Both the position numbers and the translations under genes were made by a program. Below the pieces are notes generated by a model. That model was not told the DNA's origin. It did no database searches and saw only the letters and a program-made list of their open reading frames with translations. From Holacanthus passer (Eukaryota > Chordata > Actinopteri > Pomacanthidae): a DNA stretch of 64,000 nucleotides. Location: assembly GCA_025331565.1 (NCBI GenBank), contig JAFREQ010000166.1:937989-1001988 (forward strand), in the 5' to 3' direction. Of this stretch, positions 36,661 to 47,861 are shown in pieces. Position 1 is the stretch's first letter, and each line of letters begins with the position of its first letter.

Positions 36661-39600
36661 CCCACGGAAACCCGGATTTCTGGGATGTTAGCAAACAGGC
36701 GCTGCCATGTGCTTCTGATGATTTGATTCTGTAGGAATAAGTATTTGTTTTTACAAATATGTGACCTCAGTCTGATTTTAGAAGTACAGCTTTTCCTGGC
36801 ATACATGTATGGAGCAATTCTTAAAGGCTACACCATCAATAAATGAGTCCTTCTTTCTCCAGCACTGGTTTGAATTATTTTAAATATCTTATCGCAACAA
36901 AAATATAAACTCCTAAACATTTTTGTTTTTACTCCAATTTTTAACGATATCAAGTAAAAAAATCTCAGTAAGATCTTGAGCATTTAAAAAACACACCTGT
37001 GCGATAAATCTGTCTCCACTTATCAGCTGGATGGATCATCTGGGCAAAGCGGAAGTGCCCGCTAACATAAATTTCAACAAATTTGTGTTCAATATCTGAG
37101 AGATTTCCTTTTTTCTGTTTCCCCCGAAAAAATATCAGACTTTTACTTGGAAAATAAAAAGTGATGCGTTTTAGTTGTTGTTGAGTGTAGGATATTTACC
37201 ATGCTCCATTACGTCACTCGTTTTTGAGCTAAGTCTTTTCCTTTTGTAGCTAACTTAAGCTAAGTTAAATTAATTATTCAACATTTTCAGAAATATATGC
37301 TTATTCACGTTCCTGCTCATGGTTAGATGAGAAGGCTGATACCACTTTTATTACTGTCCATTAAATATGACGCTACAACCAGTTATCTTAATAGCATGAA
37401 GATGGAAACACTTGATGAAACATGAGGTATAAAGCTTTAAAGGTGCTTGTTGGTGGAGTTGTTACCTTCACACAGAGCCAGGCTGTGTCCCACCGGCCGG
37501 CCTGTATGCTAAGCTAACTTAGCTTCAATTTAATGAACAAATATGAGACTTGTGTCTATCTTCTCATCCAGCACTTGGCTAGAAAGCGAATAGTAGCCTA
37601 TTAATAATAAAAATATTTATATGAATGTCAGACTATTGCTTTTAATGACGTTAGCTTACTGGACTGAGACAATTCACCGACCAGGTAGCATTAAAAGAAC
37701 AAGAGTCATTTGCTATACGTCATTTTCTACAACTTTATTTCCAATATTTACTGGAAAAAAGTATAGAACCTTTTACTACCGTTTAGATTCTCCTTGTTTT
37801 TTTAAGAGAAGGTCGACATTTTGGAACTACCAATGCTGTGTTTTTACATTTTTAGAATGATTTGTCCACAGTTTGCCATGTTTTATCATTTAAATGAATT
37901 TTAACTCATTAATTATGATCTTAATTATGGCCAAATTTATATAAATTAATAAGTTGTAGTAGTGGTATTTAATAAGTGTTCTTCCTGCTTTGGTTGGTGA
38001 AATTAAAATCTTGTTACTTACAGTGTGAATAGAAAACCTTTTACAGCTTTATACCTTTATACCTGTCATCTGGTGCTTTTGTTAAATCGTTTAATCCTAT
38101 CAATAGATAAGATGATTGTTTAATCTAATCTTAATGTAAACTTGTTCAGGCTCTACTTTTTCTTGGCTTGTTTGTTTGCACTCTGAAAAAATCCCCAACG
38201 TAAATTCACATATTGAATATGGGAAGTTTGAGTCACAGAGTGTAAAAACAGCCTAAACTTAACTATTATTTGATTATTGCAAATTCACACGTCACCAAAA
38301 TTAGAAGCAACCACGCAGACAAAACGTAAAGCTGATAATTCTTGCATCATGTGAAGGCAGCATCGTGTGTGTTTGGAGGCTACACATTTGGCATCCAACC
38401 TGAAAAGATGTGAGCCCACAGGGTCCTAGCGCCTGCACTTACTTCCTCATTTACTTTGGCCTAAATGTTCAACAGGTGGAAACACAATTATTGTACTGAT
38501 ATTTTACAGTAAGTTTTAAAAAAAAAAAAAAGTAGTTTGATGCTGCAGCAGATGATGATTTTTACTGCAAATCTGATCAACTTATTAAAAACAAATATAT
38601 TAAAATTAATTAAATAAAAATAAATAAAAGAAATATGTTAAGATTTTTCTAACTCAAAGCTATGGGTTATCAGCAGTAAACCTAAATCAACTGGCCTACT
38701 GTGAATTAAATGGTCAACTCTGCTGATGTGTGATGAATGGATTTAATACACCCTATGAAAATATCAGAGTAAATATTATCTTTTATACTGTCATAAAATA
38801 TAAAACTGTTCACCAAACCGAGGTTTAAATGCAACTCAGATGTGAAAGATGTGCAGCAAGTTTACATGGAAACACAACAGGACAATACTTTTTTTAAAAA
38901 GGATTCATAAAAAATCAAATTTGTGCAAGATGATCCAAAGATAAATCTCCAAAGATGCCGTTGCTGGAAACAGGTTGCTGGGGAACAGCTTCATTTCCTG
39001 TCACTGCTTGATAATCTACACTGTCACAGGCAATAACCTTGGACCCATTTTGCCAGGTTACATTTTGTAAAACACACTGATGAGCCACCAGGCATGTTTT
39101 GACTGAATTAATTATCATTAATGATCATCTGTAGCTGACTGACTAACTCAGCTGTTACTGTACACTTTCTTCACACCTCAAGTTTATTTTTATAGCTTTA
39201 CAATGTATATAGTATAAGTAACAGCGGCAGAATTTAAACGTAGAGAAACTGAATCAGGGTAAAGTTACACATACCCAAGAACTACAAAATTACAGAGCTA
39301 AAGAAAAACAGAATTTCAACATGCTACTAAGAACAGCTTTAAGTGACTGAAAACACCAAAACACACAATGAACTGATACCACTAACAAGTATTATGTGTG
39401 TATCAAAAAACCTGATGTATCTTCTTCCTCTGTGCCATAGAGCTGCATTATTGTCCACAACTATAATCATATTAAAGAGTCACACTGTTGCACTGGGTGA
39501 CATGTGACTTCATTACCATGAACACACACACACACACACACACACTGTAGTTTATTTTGACTCAATTCCACATACAGTACATCCTGCGTGTGGAAACACT

Positions 39601-42600
39601 TACTAGAATACCAAATGGTTATTAATCCACAGCTGAAAATAGTCCCTGGTGAATGCACTATTTACTCCTGTTTGAGTAGCGTTTGATAAAAAACTACAGT
39701 GCTCAGCCATTTTAGGAAATTACTGAGCCCTTTCAATATATATCTGTGGCACTTTTTTAAAGATTAATTCACTTACTAGGAATCAATGGGCTTGGAGCTG
39801 ACAGTCACAGGTAAAGAAGTCAGACATTATTCAGAGACAAAGCTGATTTTTGTCTTTTCATGGGATTTACTGACAGTAAGAAAAATATAGAATAACAGCA
39901 GCCTTATATATTAAAGCATGTTCTTGTGTTACTTATTTTGTATTGAGTGTGTTACTGCTATTAACTCATTTTTCTGTGGGAGAAGAACTGTTGCATCTGT
40001 CTTGATGTGTTTCTATAAGGCAGAGTCTAACATGCTCTCTAATAGACTGTTTTCTTTCACAAATGTCTAATGCTTTTAATTTTAAACCATACATCCTTAC
40101 TGGGCTCCAGTTAATCTTTCAATCAACTCTTACTGGCTGCATCTTAGTCGTCATGGATACCACGCGCCTCTGCAAACATGTGAGGTGCCAAAGCAAATGC
40201 TCTGTCAACTAGTGAACACGTACACACACACATTTCTAGGAAGCTTATAGTGACTGCAGTTGACATCAAGTGTATATATGTTGTTCTGCACATGTGTGTG
40301 TCCATGCCTGTGTGTGTGATGTAGGCATATGCTCGAGTGAATCTACATTTGATCATGCATGTGCTGATGTCAAGCCGCGTTCACAATCAAAGTTTTACCA
40401 CCACAACCTGTTGCCATGGAGACATGGGAGCGGATGCACATGTCATGTTTCTCCGGTCTAATTACCCAGGAAACATAGAGGTCTGTCGTATCAGTTCCTT
40501 GTGTTAACAAATCTGAATAAAAAAGTACTGAACAAAAGAAGAAAACAAATGAAATCGACAATGACAAGAGTACAAAAAAGAAGAACCACAGCACAACTTT
40601 GAATCCACCATTTTGTAAATAATAAGGTTCCAACTTCTGTCATGAACCCTGAATGTAGCATCAAGCTTCACCTCACAACAGATTCTCAATGCAACTATGT
40701 TTGCTTCTTGTATCCCGCAAAAAAATGCCTTTTTGTACTATCTCCTTGGTTGAAGTGACCCTTTAAATTGCATGTCCACACACACTGACAATATGTGAGG
40801 GACGAGTGAGTCGCCACTGGGAGGCTGATGCATTTGCAGGCTCCTCGAAGGATAATCATCATGTGCCTGAGAACTGTCGTACAGTCAAAGTAAGCACTAC
40901 GATGAACCAGTCGCCAGCAGCTGCCTCAGCAGCAGTTGTGCATTGTGTGTGGTGCTTTTATTTAAACAGCAAAGGGCTGCATTCATGTTATATCATACAG
41001 ACATAAATTCAAGCTTCAGAGAGTCTATAACCATACGAGCAGTTCTCTCAGGGTGTACTTAGGCACAGCATTGTGATTACACACAGGAGACATGGAGAAT
41101 TTATATCGGCCACAAGATCTTCCACTTGGTGAAGTGTCATTAAATGAGTGCCAAAATGGCTGGTAGTGCAAATGGAATGAAATCCAGTATTACCAATAAT
41201 ACAATTTACGAGAAGGAATACAGCCTATACAGGATGTTTATGTCTTATCAAACATATTCATTACCAATTACCAAGGGGTAACATGATAAAAACAAAGCAG
41301 CAAACAGGGCAACATTCTCATTTATCTGGTGTGAATTTAGTGATTTTAGGGGATGTACCAGTCACTTCGTGCTGCATTTTGCCAAACTGCCAACTGTTAC
41401 TTAAAAGCTGTTAGCTAATGTTGATGATGGAAAGCCAATAGTTTAGCTCTAAAGTAATGTCATCATTGTATCCTGTTTGTTGATCTTTGTCAACCATGGA
41501 AATAAAATAGTCTGTTAAAATGAATGAACAACTGAATTAAATAAGCAGGGCAAGAAGACACATAACAGAAAGGTAGAAACTGACAAATCACTAAAGTAAC
41601 TGAGGAAATGTATCAGAGGACAATAACTGGCACTCAAGGAAAATTAAGCCAATGGGGACACCTGGTGGTGAAATACGGACATGACAAAACCTTACCAAGG
41701 AACGTAGACAAATAATTTAAACAGCCCTTAAATTTTCTATTTAAATGACGGGTGGCAAAGAAGACATTTCATAAAACAGAAAAAAACAAACAAACTGGGA
41801 TTTGATGCTGTCTGATTGGTCCATCAGCATCCAGTGAACCAGTCCTTCACTAATGCACACAGAGCAACTCTTTAATGGACAATGAGTCTTAAAGGTTTAA
41901 CTAGATTTTCATAATCCATTGAGTTATTCTTATTGCATTCTGCTATATACCTACATGAAGTACAATATCTGATGTACTTTTACTTCTGTATCTATATCTG
42001 TTTTACTGTTATACATTTTTTAACTTAAGTAGAATCCATGCTTCCTGTTACAAATCATTGAGCATTTATTATATATGAGAATGTCAAGATCATGAAGATC
42101 GTGATTAACAAAAATGTGAGTGAGTAGAACAGTTTTAATGAATTTGTGTCTGCACTAAAGGCTGACATCACGAGGTTCTTACTGGAACACTGAGGAAATC
42201 ATCAAGACCTTGAACCAAGTCATGTAACACAGCTGCTCCCAGCATGCAGTAAATGCTGGGAGGACTAAGTCAGCATATATCCTTATAATGTAACTTATCA
42301 TTCATTTTGGTTGCATTAGATTTAACTGTGAACTTGCCCAGTTTTATGTCCCATGCTATTCATTTAATATTGTAAACTGAGGTTTTAAATACACACTGGC
42401 TCACTGAAATCACGCCACTTTCTGAAACTACTCCGTGCATTATAACACCCCCCCACCTTCCTGCTTTCTAACACAGCCAATCCCATTTGGCCCCAATGTT
42501 TCCTGCTTCCTGTCTCTCCCGCCGATCTCTCAGTGTACAGATGGGTGTAACCAACATGTTGTAAAGTGAAGTCCCATTCACTGCAGATCAGCAAACAATG

Positions 42601-42640
42601 AGGGAAGAGAAGTACACTGTGGTGTGGATCAGTTCTCAGT
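36661..42640. other. Gene-poor stretch before the TRIM gene
   Basis: AT-rich. The one frame that catches the eye is the 67-residue minus-strand frame at 38,915-39,118, listed as a finding. Otherwise there is only an (AC)n repeat at 39,522. Confidence 0.45.
39522..39545. repeat. (AC)n microsatellite
   Basis: About 12 AC units. Confidence 0.9.
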
Positions 42641-42653
42641 TTTTATGTTGTAT

Positions 42654-42667
42654 GAGAAAGTGAAACT
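42654..42667 (+). promoter_or_regulatory. Interferon-stimulated response element (ISRE) upstream of the TRIM gene
   Basis: GAGAAAGTGAAACT matches the ISRE consensus GNGAAANNGAAACT at every defined position and ends 24 bp before the TRIM ATG. The exact match and its position next to a TRIM reading frame suggest ISGF3/IRF control. The ISRE implies a very short 5' UTR, or else the true first exon lies further left and the pyrimidine-rich stretch ending in AG at about 42,686 is a 3' splice site. No expression evidence is available here. Confidence 0.7.
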
Positions 42668-42691
42668 ATTTCATACTCTTTTCGAGGTGAC

Positions 42692-44368
42692 ATGACGCAG
42701 CAAAAGAATCTAATAGATCAGAAAAAACTCTGCTGTTCCATCTGCCTGGATCTATTGAAGGATCCAGTAACTATTCCCTGCGGTCACAGCTACTGCATGA
42801 ACTGTATTAAATGCTACTGGGATGAAGAGTGTCGCAAGGAAAACAAACGCTGTCCTCAGTGCAGACAGACTTTCAGACCGAGGACTGCCCTGGTGAAAAA
42901 CACCATGTTGGCAGATTTAGTGGAGGAGCTGAGGAAGACAGGACTCCAAGATGCTCCAGATGATCACTGCTATGCTGGACCTGAAGATGTGGCCTGTGAT
43001 TTCTGCAGTGGGAGAAAGCAGAAAGCTCTCAAGTCCTGTCGGCAGTGTCTGGTTTCTTACTGCGAGCAGCACCTCCAGCCTCACTACGAATCCCCTGCCT
43101 TTGAAAATCACAAGCTGGTCGACCCCTCCAAGAAGCTTCAGGAGAACATCTGTACTCGTCACGGTAAAGTGATGAAGATATTCTGCTGCACTGACCAGCA
43201 GTGTATCTGTTATCTCTGCTCCATGGATGAACACAAAGGCCACAACATTGTTGTAGCCGAAATGGAAAGGATTAAGAGGCAGGGAGAGCTCGGAACGAGT
43301 CGACAAAAAATCCAGCAGAGAATCCAGGACAGAGAGAAAGATGTGAAGGTTCTTCAGGAGGAGATGCAGACGATCATGCGCTATGCTGATAAAGCTGTGA
43401 ACAAAAGTGAGATGATCTTCAATCAGCTGGTTCATCTTATGAAGAACAGAAGCTTTGATGTGAAGCAGCAGATCAGATCCCGGCTGAAAACTGAAGTCAG
43501 TCCGTTCAAAGAGCTTCAGGAGAAGCTGCATCAGGAGATCACTGATCTGAGGAGGAGAGACACTGAGCTGGAGCAGCTCTCACACATAGATGACCACATC
43601 CAGTTTCTACACAATTACATCTCACTGTCTCAAATGACTGGATCTACAGACTCTCCCAGCATCAATAGTCGCCCTCTGCAGTACTTTGAGGATGCGACTG
43701 CAGCCGTGTCAGAGTTCAGAGATAAGCTACGGGACATTCTTAGTGATGTGTGGACCAAAATCTCACTGACAGAGACTGAAGTAGAGGTTTCACTGCCACA
43801 AGCAGAGCCCAAGACCAGAGCTGAGTTCTTACAATATTCATGTCAGATCACACTGGATCCAAACACAGCAAACCCATTGCTGAAATTATCTGAAGGGAAC
43901 AGAAAAGCAACAGTGGCGAGTGAAAAACAGTCATATCCAAGTCAACATGACAGATTTACTGACATGTTTCAGGTCCTGAACAGGGTGAGTCTGATTGGAC
44001 GTCACTACTGGGAGGTGGAGAGGAGCAGACATGAAGTTTCAGTAGCAGTCACATACAAGAACATTAGCAGAGCAGGATATGAAAGTGGATTTGGAAATGA
44101 TGACAAGTCTTGGGCCTTAGAGTGTTTCAAAAACAGTTATGAATTCAGACATAACAGTATTAACATTTTTGTCTCAGGCCCTCAGTCCTCCAGAGTAGGA
44201 GTGTACCTGGATCACAGTGCAGGTGTTCTGTCCTTCTACAGTGTCTCTGAGACCATGACCCTCCTCCACAGAGTCCAGACCACTTTCACTCAGCCGCTCT
44301 GTGCTGGACTAGGTGTTTTTGGTACTGACGGCAGTGGATCTACTGTTGAGTTTTGTAAGCTTAAGTAG
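42692..44368 (+). CDS. TRIM-family E3 ubiquitin ligase (TRIM16-like / finTRIM type), single exon, complete
   Basis: 558 residues in one exon. The RING finger (C3HC4) uses C15, C18, C30, H32, C35, C38, C54 and C57. B-box 1 spans about 102-140 (C102, C105, C116, C119, C124, H127) and B-box 2 about 154-184 (C154, H157, C171, C176, H181, H184). A heptad-rich coiled coil follows at about 190-300, then a PRY-SPRY (B30.2) domain at about 380-556 containing the usual RHYWEVE and KSWALE-type motifs. All zinc ligands are present, so E3 activity is expected. In this family the SPRY domain recognises targets, often viral or signalling proteins. Proteins with this layout form large lineage-specific expansions in teleosts and many respond to interferon or virus. 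The start is the first ATG in frame and the RING begins 14 residues later. The exact ortholog cannot be fixed by eye, so no symbol is given. Confidence 0.95.
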   Translation: MTQQKNLIDQKKLCCSICLDLLKDPVTIPCGHSYCMNCIKCYWDEECRKENKRCPQCRQTFRPRTALVKNTMLADLVEELRKTGLQDAPDDHCYAGPEDVACDFCSGRKQKALKSCRQCLVSYCEQHLQPHYESPAFENHKLVDPSKKLQENICTRHGKVMKIFCCTDQQCICYLCSMDEHKGHNIVVAEMERIKRQGELGTSRQKIQQRIQDREKDVKVLQEEMQTIMRYADKAVNKSEMIFNQLVHLMKNRSFDVKQQIRSRLKTEVSPFKELQEKLHQEITDLRRRDTELEQLSHIDDHIQFLHNYISLSQMTGSTDSPSINSRPLQYFEDATAAVSEFRDKLRDILSDVWTKISLTETEVEVSLPQAEPKTRAEFLQYSCQITLDPNTANPLLKLSEGNRKATVASEKQSYPSQHDRFTDMFQVLNRVSLIGRHYWEVERSRHEVSVAVTYKNISRAGYESGFGNDDKSWALECFKNSYEFRHNSINIFVSGPQSSRVGVYLDHSAGVLSFYSVSETMTLLHRVQTTFTQPLCAGLGVFGTDGSGSTVEFCKLK

Positions 44369-45720
44369 ATAGAAGTTAAGAGGCATTGAGTCCAGGGCTG
44401 TGAGTCAACAGCTTCACTGAGATTTGGCTTCATGATTCAGTGATTGGCAATTTGATTTAAAAACAGCTATTGCCTTTTCCATCTGCTTTGATCTGATTAT
44501 GTAATTTATTATTTGACTCTGGAACAGTGAACTAGAATTGCATAAGCATTACCTAAACATAAAAGCATCCAAATACATCTTTCAACATACATTATCATGG
44601 TTTTGGCTGATGAGGTACTTGAAGAGAGTTTTACCATGTTTACTGCAGCTGTACTTCTTCCTTTAGGAAGCCAAAACGCAACATATTTTGGATGTATGAG
44701 TGATGGGAGTGTTCAAAAACCACCAATTAATATATGGTTGTATTTACATTAGTCAAGACACAATTAGTGTACATATGTGATTTATTCCAAGGTTTGCAGA
44801 AACCCACTATACTGCATCAGTGAAAGATCGGATTTGCTGTTAGTGAGTTGCTTTCTCTCCACTTATGATTTCTTTTCTCTGTGTTCCAAAAGTATTTCCC
44901 TCAGGAACCATATTTACACTCGATTTGTAGTGAATTTAATACACTCTTTTTTATATTCTTCATTTTGTTTACAGTTGAACAGTGATTAAAATTGCTTTGA
45001 ATCTGTAAACAATTTAACACGTTCAACTATCCAATCTAGCTTACAGTGTTCCTTTTTTATGAGAACACTTTGATTTTTGATTAAAAGTTACATTTTGTGA
45101 TTTTGATTTTATATAAACCTGGTTCATGATCATTGTGTACAGTTACCATGAAATACACTTTGCAAATAAACCTAATATTGTCAATTTGGCTCCACTGCAT
45201 TATAAAAAACACTGACAACTGAAATCTACTGGCTCGTCAATCTACTAACTGTGTTAGTTTTGTTGTACTTAAGCACATTTTGTAGTTAGAAATGCATAAC
45301 TGTTTATTATTACTTTTTATGACATTTTTTTCTTTTTTTGTGAATTATATCTTTTTTGGATTACTATCTGAAACTTTTCAAATATTCTTACACTGCATGC
45401 TGTGAACTATTGTACATTGCCACACAAAACTGTACAGCTCTTTCATTTAAATAACATATTGAACACTTATAATAATTCATACTTTTTTGTCAATTTTTGA
45501 CATTCTTGACTTGCTTTTTTAAAAGTCTCTCTTTGTATTTATTATATTTAATGCTATGCATCAAAACACCAATATGTGAAAATCTACCTGGCAATAAACC
45601 TCATTCTGATTCAGAACGAACCTATTGTGCTCATGATAAATGTCTTTGAATGCACAAACACATACACTTTAAATACACAGGATGTATAATCTTTTTTATA
45701 TTATTGAAAAAAAGCGGAAC
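44369..45720 (+). other. AT-rich 3' UTR / spacer between TRIM and brcc3
   Basis: No reading frame of note. The stretch is AT-rich with two AATAAA signals and no repeat that I recognise, so it is most simply the TRIM 3' UTR followed by a short intergenic gap. Confidence 0.4.
45165..45170 (+). terminator. Candidate poly(A) signal of the TRIM gene
   Basis: AATAAA about 800 bp after the TRIM stop codon. A second AATAAA lies at about 45,593-45,598. Either would give an AT-rich 3' UTR ending before the brcc3 CpG island. Assignment is by position only. Confidence 0.4.
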
Positions 45721-45734
45721 CTTTCGTCGATGTC

Positions 45735-46670
45735 AGAGTGCGGCTGCAGCCACACGGAACGTGTTGGCGCTGCACGTCAGAACGCGGAAGTGAAGCGCTG
45801 CTCCTGTTTGTGTTTTTGTTTTCGCCCTCGCTCCGGACAGAAAACTGTATTTGTGTAAAACATGGCGGTGAGCGCGGTTCACCTGGAGTCCGACGCCTTC
45901 CTGGTGTGCATGAATCACGCGTTAAGCACAGAGAAAGAGGAGGTGATGGGCTTGTGCATCGGAGAGGTGGAAATCAGCCGGATCGTCCACATCCACTCCG
46001 TCATCATCCTCCGCCGCTCCGACAAGAGGAAGGACCGGGTGGAAATTTCCCCGGAGCAGCTGTCGGCGGCCTCCACGGAGGCGGAGAGGCTGGCCGACAT
46101 CACCGGCAGGCCCATGCGGGTGGTGGGCTGGTACCACTCCCACCCGCACATCACCGTGTGGCCCTCCCACGTCGACGTGAGGACCCAGGCCATGTACCAG
46201 ATGCTGGACCAGTGCTTCGTGGGCCTCATCTTCTCCTGCTTCATCGAGGACAAGAACACCAAGACGGGCCGGGTGCTGTACACCTGCTTCCAGTCCGTGC
46301 AGGCGCAGAAGGGCTCCGAGTACGAGCGGGTGGAGATCCCCGTCCACGTCGTGCCACGCGAGGCCATCGGGAAGGTGTGCCTGGAGTCGGCCGTGGAGCT
46401 GCCGCGGATCCTGTGCCAGGAGGAGCAGGACACGTACCGCAAGATCCACAGCCTGGCGCACCTGGACCCCGTCACCAAGATCCACAACGGCTCGGTGTTC
46501 ACCAAGAACCTGTGCAGCCAGATGTCGGCGGTGAGCGGGCCGCTGCTGCAGTGGCTGGAGGACCGGCTGGAGCAGAACAAGCAGAGCGCCGTGGAGCTGC
46601 AGCGGGAGAAGGAGAGGCTGCAGCGGGAGCTGGCCGCGCTGTGAGCCGGGGCGGACACACAGGAGGGGGA
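45735..46670 (+). promoter_or_regulatory. CpG island / housekeeping-type promoter of brcc3
   Basis: Composition switches abruptly from AT-rich to CpG-rich at about 45,720 and stays high through the coding region. Within 100 bp upstream of the ATG are an ETS-type site (CGGAAGTG, about 45,785-45,792) and a half CRE (ACGTCA, about 45,774-45,779), and no obvious TATA box. This is the usual look of a broadly expressed TATA-less promoter. Confidence 0.55.
45862..46644 (+). CDS. brcc3: BRCC36 (Lys63-specific deubiquitinase, JAMM/MPN+), single exon, complete
   Basis: 260 residues. The MPN+ zinc site is complete: E27 (human E33 equivalent) and the JAMM motif H92-S-H94-P-(x6)-S102-x-x-D105. The C-terminal ~35 residues are a charged helix that in the family pairs with the Abraxas/ABRO1 pseudo-DUB. 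BRCC36 cleaves K63-linked ubiquitin in the nuclear BRCA1-A complex (DNA double-strand breaks) and the cytoplasmic BRISC complex (for example interferon receptor turnover). Compared with human BRCC36 it lacks about 24 residues between the conserved GLCIGE and IVHIHSV blocks and has a shorter N-terminus, as in shorter vertebrate isoforms. The ATG has a good context (AAAACATGG). The human gene is split into many exons, whereas here the frame is uninterrupted and strongly GC-rich, which may indicate an expressed retrocopy or intron loss. The frame is intact, so a decayed pseudogene is unlikely. Confidence 0.95.
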   Translation: MAVSAVHLESDAFLVCMNHALSTEKEEVMGLCIGEVEISRIVHIHSVIILRRSDKRKDRVEISPEQLSAASTEAERLADITGRPMRVVGWYHSHPHITVWPSHVDVRTQAMYQMLDQCFVGLIFSCFIEDKNTKTGRVLYTCFQSVQAQKGSEYERVEIPVHVVPREAIGKVCLESAVELPRILCQEEQDTYRKIHSLAHLDPVTKIHNGSVFTKNLCSQMSAVSGPLLQWLEDRLEQNKQSAVELQREKERLQRELAAL

Positions 46671-46868
46671 GGCTGGAGGAGGACAGTTCGGAGACCTCTA
46701 ACCTGGAGTTTTCTGTTGTTGCACGATGGAAAAGGACTTTGTTTTGTTTTTGCTTCTTCACTATTTTTCTACCTTCCAGGCTGGGCTGGCTTTGAACCGC
46801 AACACTTCTCTTGTACAATATGTTTCCATAATATGGAGGACTGACAACTGTGTTATACCAAAGTTGGC

Positions 46869-46874
46869 ATTAAA
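46869..46874 (+). terminator. brcc3: Candidate poly(A) signal of brcc3
   Basis: ATTAAA, the commonest variant of AATAAA, about 225 bp after the brcc3 stop. The sequence becomes AT-rich with repeats immediately downstream. Confidence 0.4.
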
Positions 46875-46954
46875 TGTCTGATCAGTCTTGTTTGCTTATT
46901 CTTGATTAGACCATTGGATTCATCATTTTGCTAAATATATTATATATAGACAAA

Positions 46955-47226
46955 GTTCTTAGAGTCAGTTATTTTCTCAGTTGTTTGGTCTGTATAATGT
47001 CAGAAAGAGGGGGAAATGTTCAAAAATCCCACAGAATGTTTTGTCCAAGTCCAAAACTTAAATATGCTCAATTTACCATGATGTGACACAGAAAAGCTTA
47101 AAATCCTCACATGTGAGAAGGTGGAACCAGAGCATTTTTGTCAATTCTGCCTCGAAAATTCTCTTGAAAAATTAATCAATTACCACTTTTGATGATTGAA
47201 AGATCAGCTAATCGCTTCAGCTCTGG
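46955..47226 (+). mobile_element. Same DNA element family, 3' part, downstream of brcc3
   Basis: Has GTTTGGTCTGTATAATGTCA, AAAATCCTCACATGTGAGAA and ends TAATCGCTTCAGCTCTGG, the inverted counterpart of the family's 5' end. Confidence 0.65.
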
Positions 47227-47429
47227 TTCCTAGAGCTGGTATGTAAAGTCTGGTCAGATATGTAGTTTTACCTACTCATCCTTTGATCAGATATTTCCTG
47301 ATATAAATAATAGCTTCAATTGAATTTGTATTTTATTTTTAACGTGATGAGACGCAATTAAATTTGTTTTGAGTGAAAAAAAATGCTTGTATTCCTCTAA
47401 GGTACAAAAGATATTGTGTTGATATCTGT

Positions 47430-47690
47430 GGAGCTACAACAAACCATTATTTTCATTATTAATTAATCTGCAAATTATTGTCTCGATTAATTGATTGTTT
47501 GGTCTATAAAATGTCAGAATATACTGAAAATGCCCATCACAATTTCCTAAAGCCCAAGGTGATGTTATTACTGCTTGTTTTGTCTGAGCAACTGTCCAAA
47601 ATTCAAAGATATTGAGATATTTAATTTACTGTCAGGTAAAACTGGAAGCTGGAGCTATGTCATGAAAAAACAGTGTTTAGTTCGAGCTTC
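47430..47690 (+). mobile_element. Same DNA element family, 5' part
   Basis: Starts GAGCTACAACAAACCATTAT and contains TTTGGTCTATAAAATGTCAG and AATGCCCATCACAATTTCC. The orientation is the same as the copy at 46,955, about 200 bp away. Confidence 0.65.
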
Positions 47691-47861
47691 TCACTTGTGA
47701 AAATTTGTTTGCAAAACATTTTATATCATTGTGAATTGAATACTTGGTTACTATTTAATACAGTGTAACTGGCTGGATCAGCCCATGGTGCAAATTAAGC
47801 AGGACTTAATAATATATAGTAATGTAGAGTTTATAGGATGTTTGCATCATTGTGATGAAAT

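Noticed and set aside
36135..36806. About 140-codon frames on both strands at the CpG patch
   Set aside because: Both are by-products of stop-poor GC-rich DNA; the sequence fits a 5' UTR exon better than a protein.
42917..43531. 204-codon minus-strand frame over the TRIM gene
   Set aside because: Antisense shadow of the B-box and coiled-coil coding region.
45915..46818. Long open frames (247 and 298 codons) on the minus strand over brcc3
   Set aside because: They are shadows of GC-rich codons in the real BRCC36 frame; their translations resemble no protein family and the true gene is on the opposite strand.
45738..46844. 368-codon plus-strand frame overlapping brcc3
   Set aside because: Gly/Pro/Arg/Ala-rich translation in another frame of the same GC-rich exon; no domain visible.
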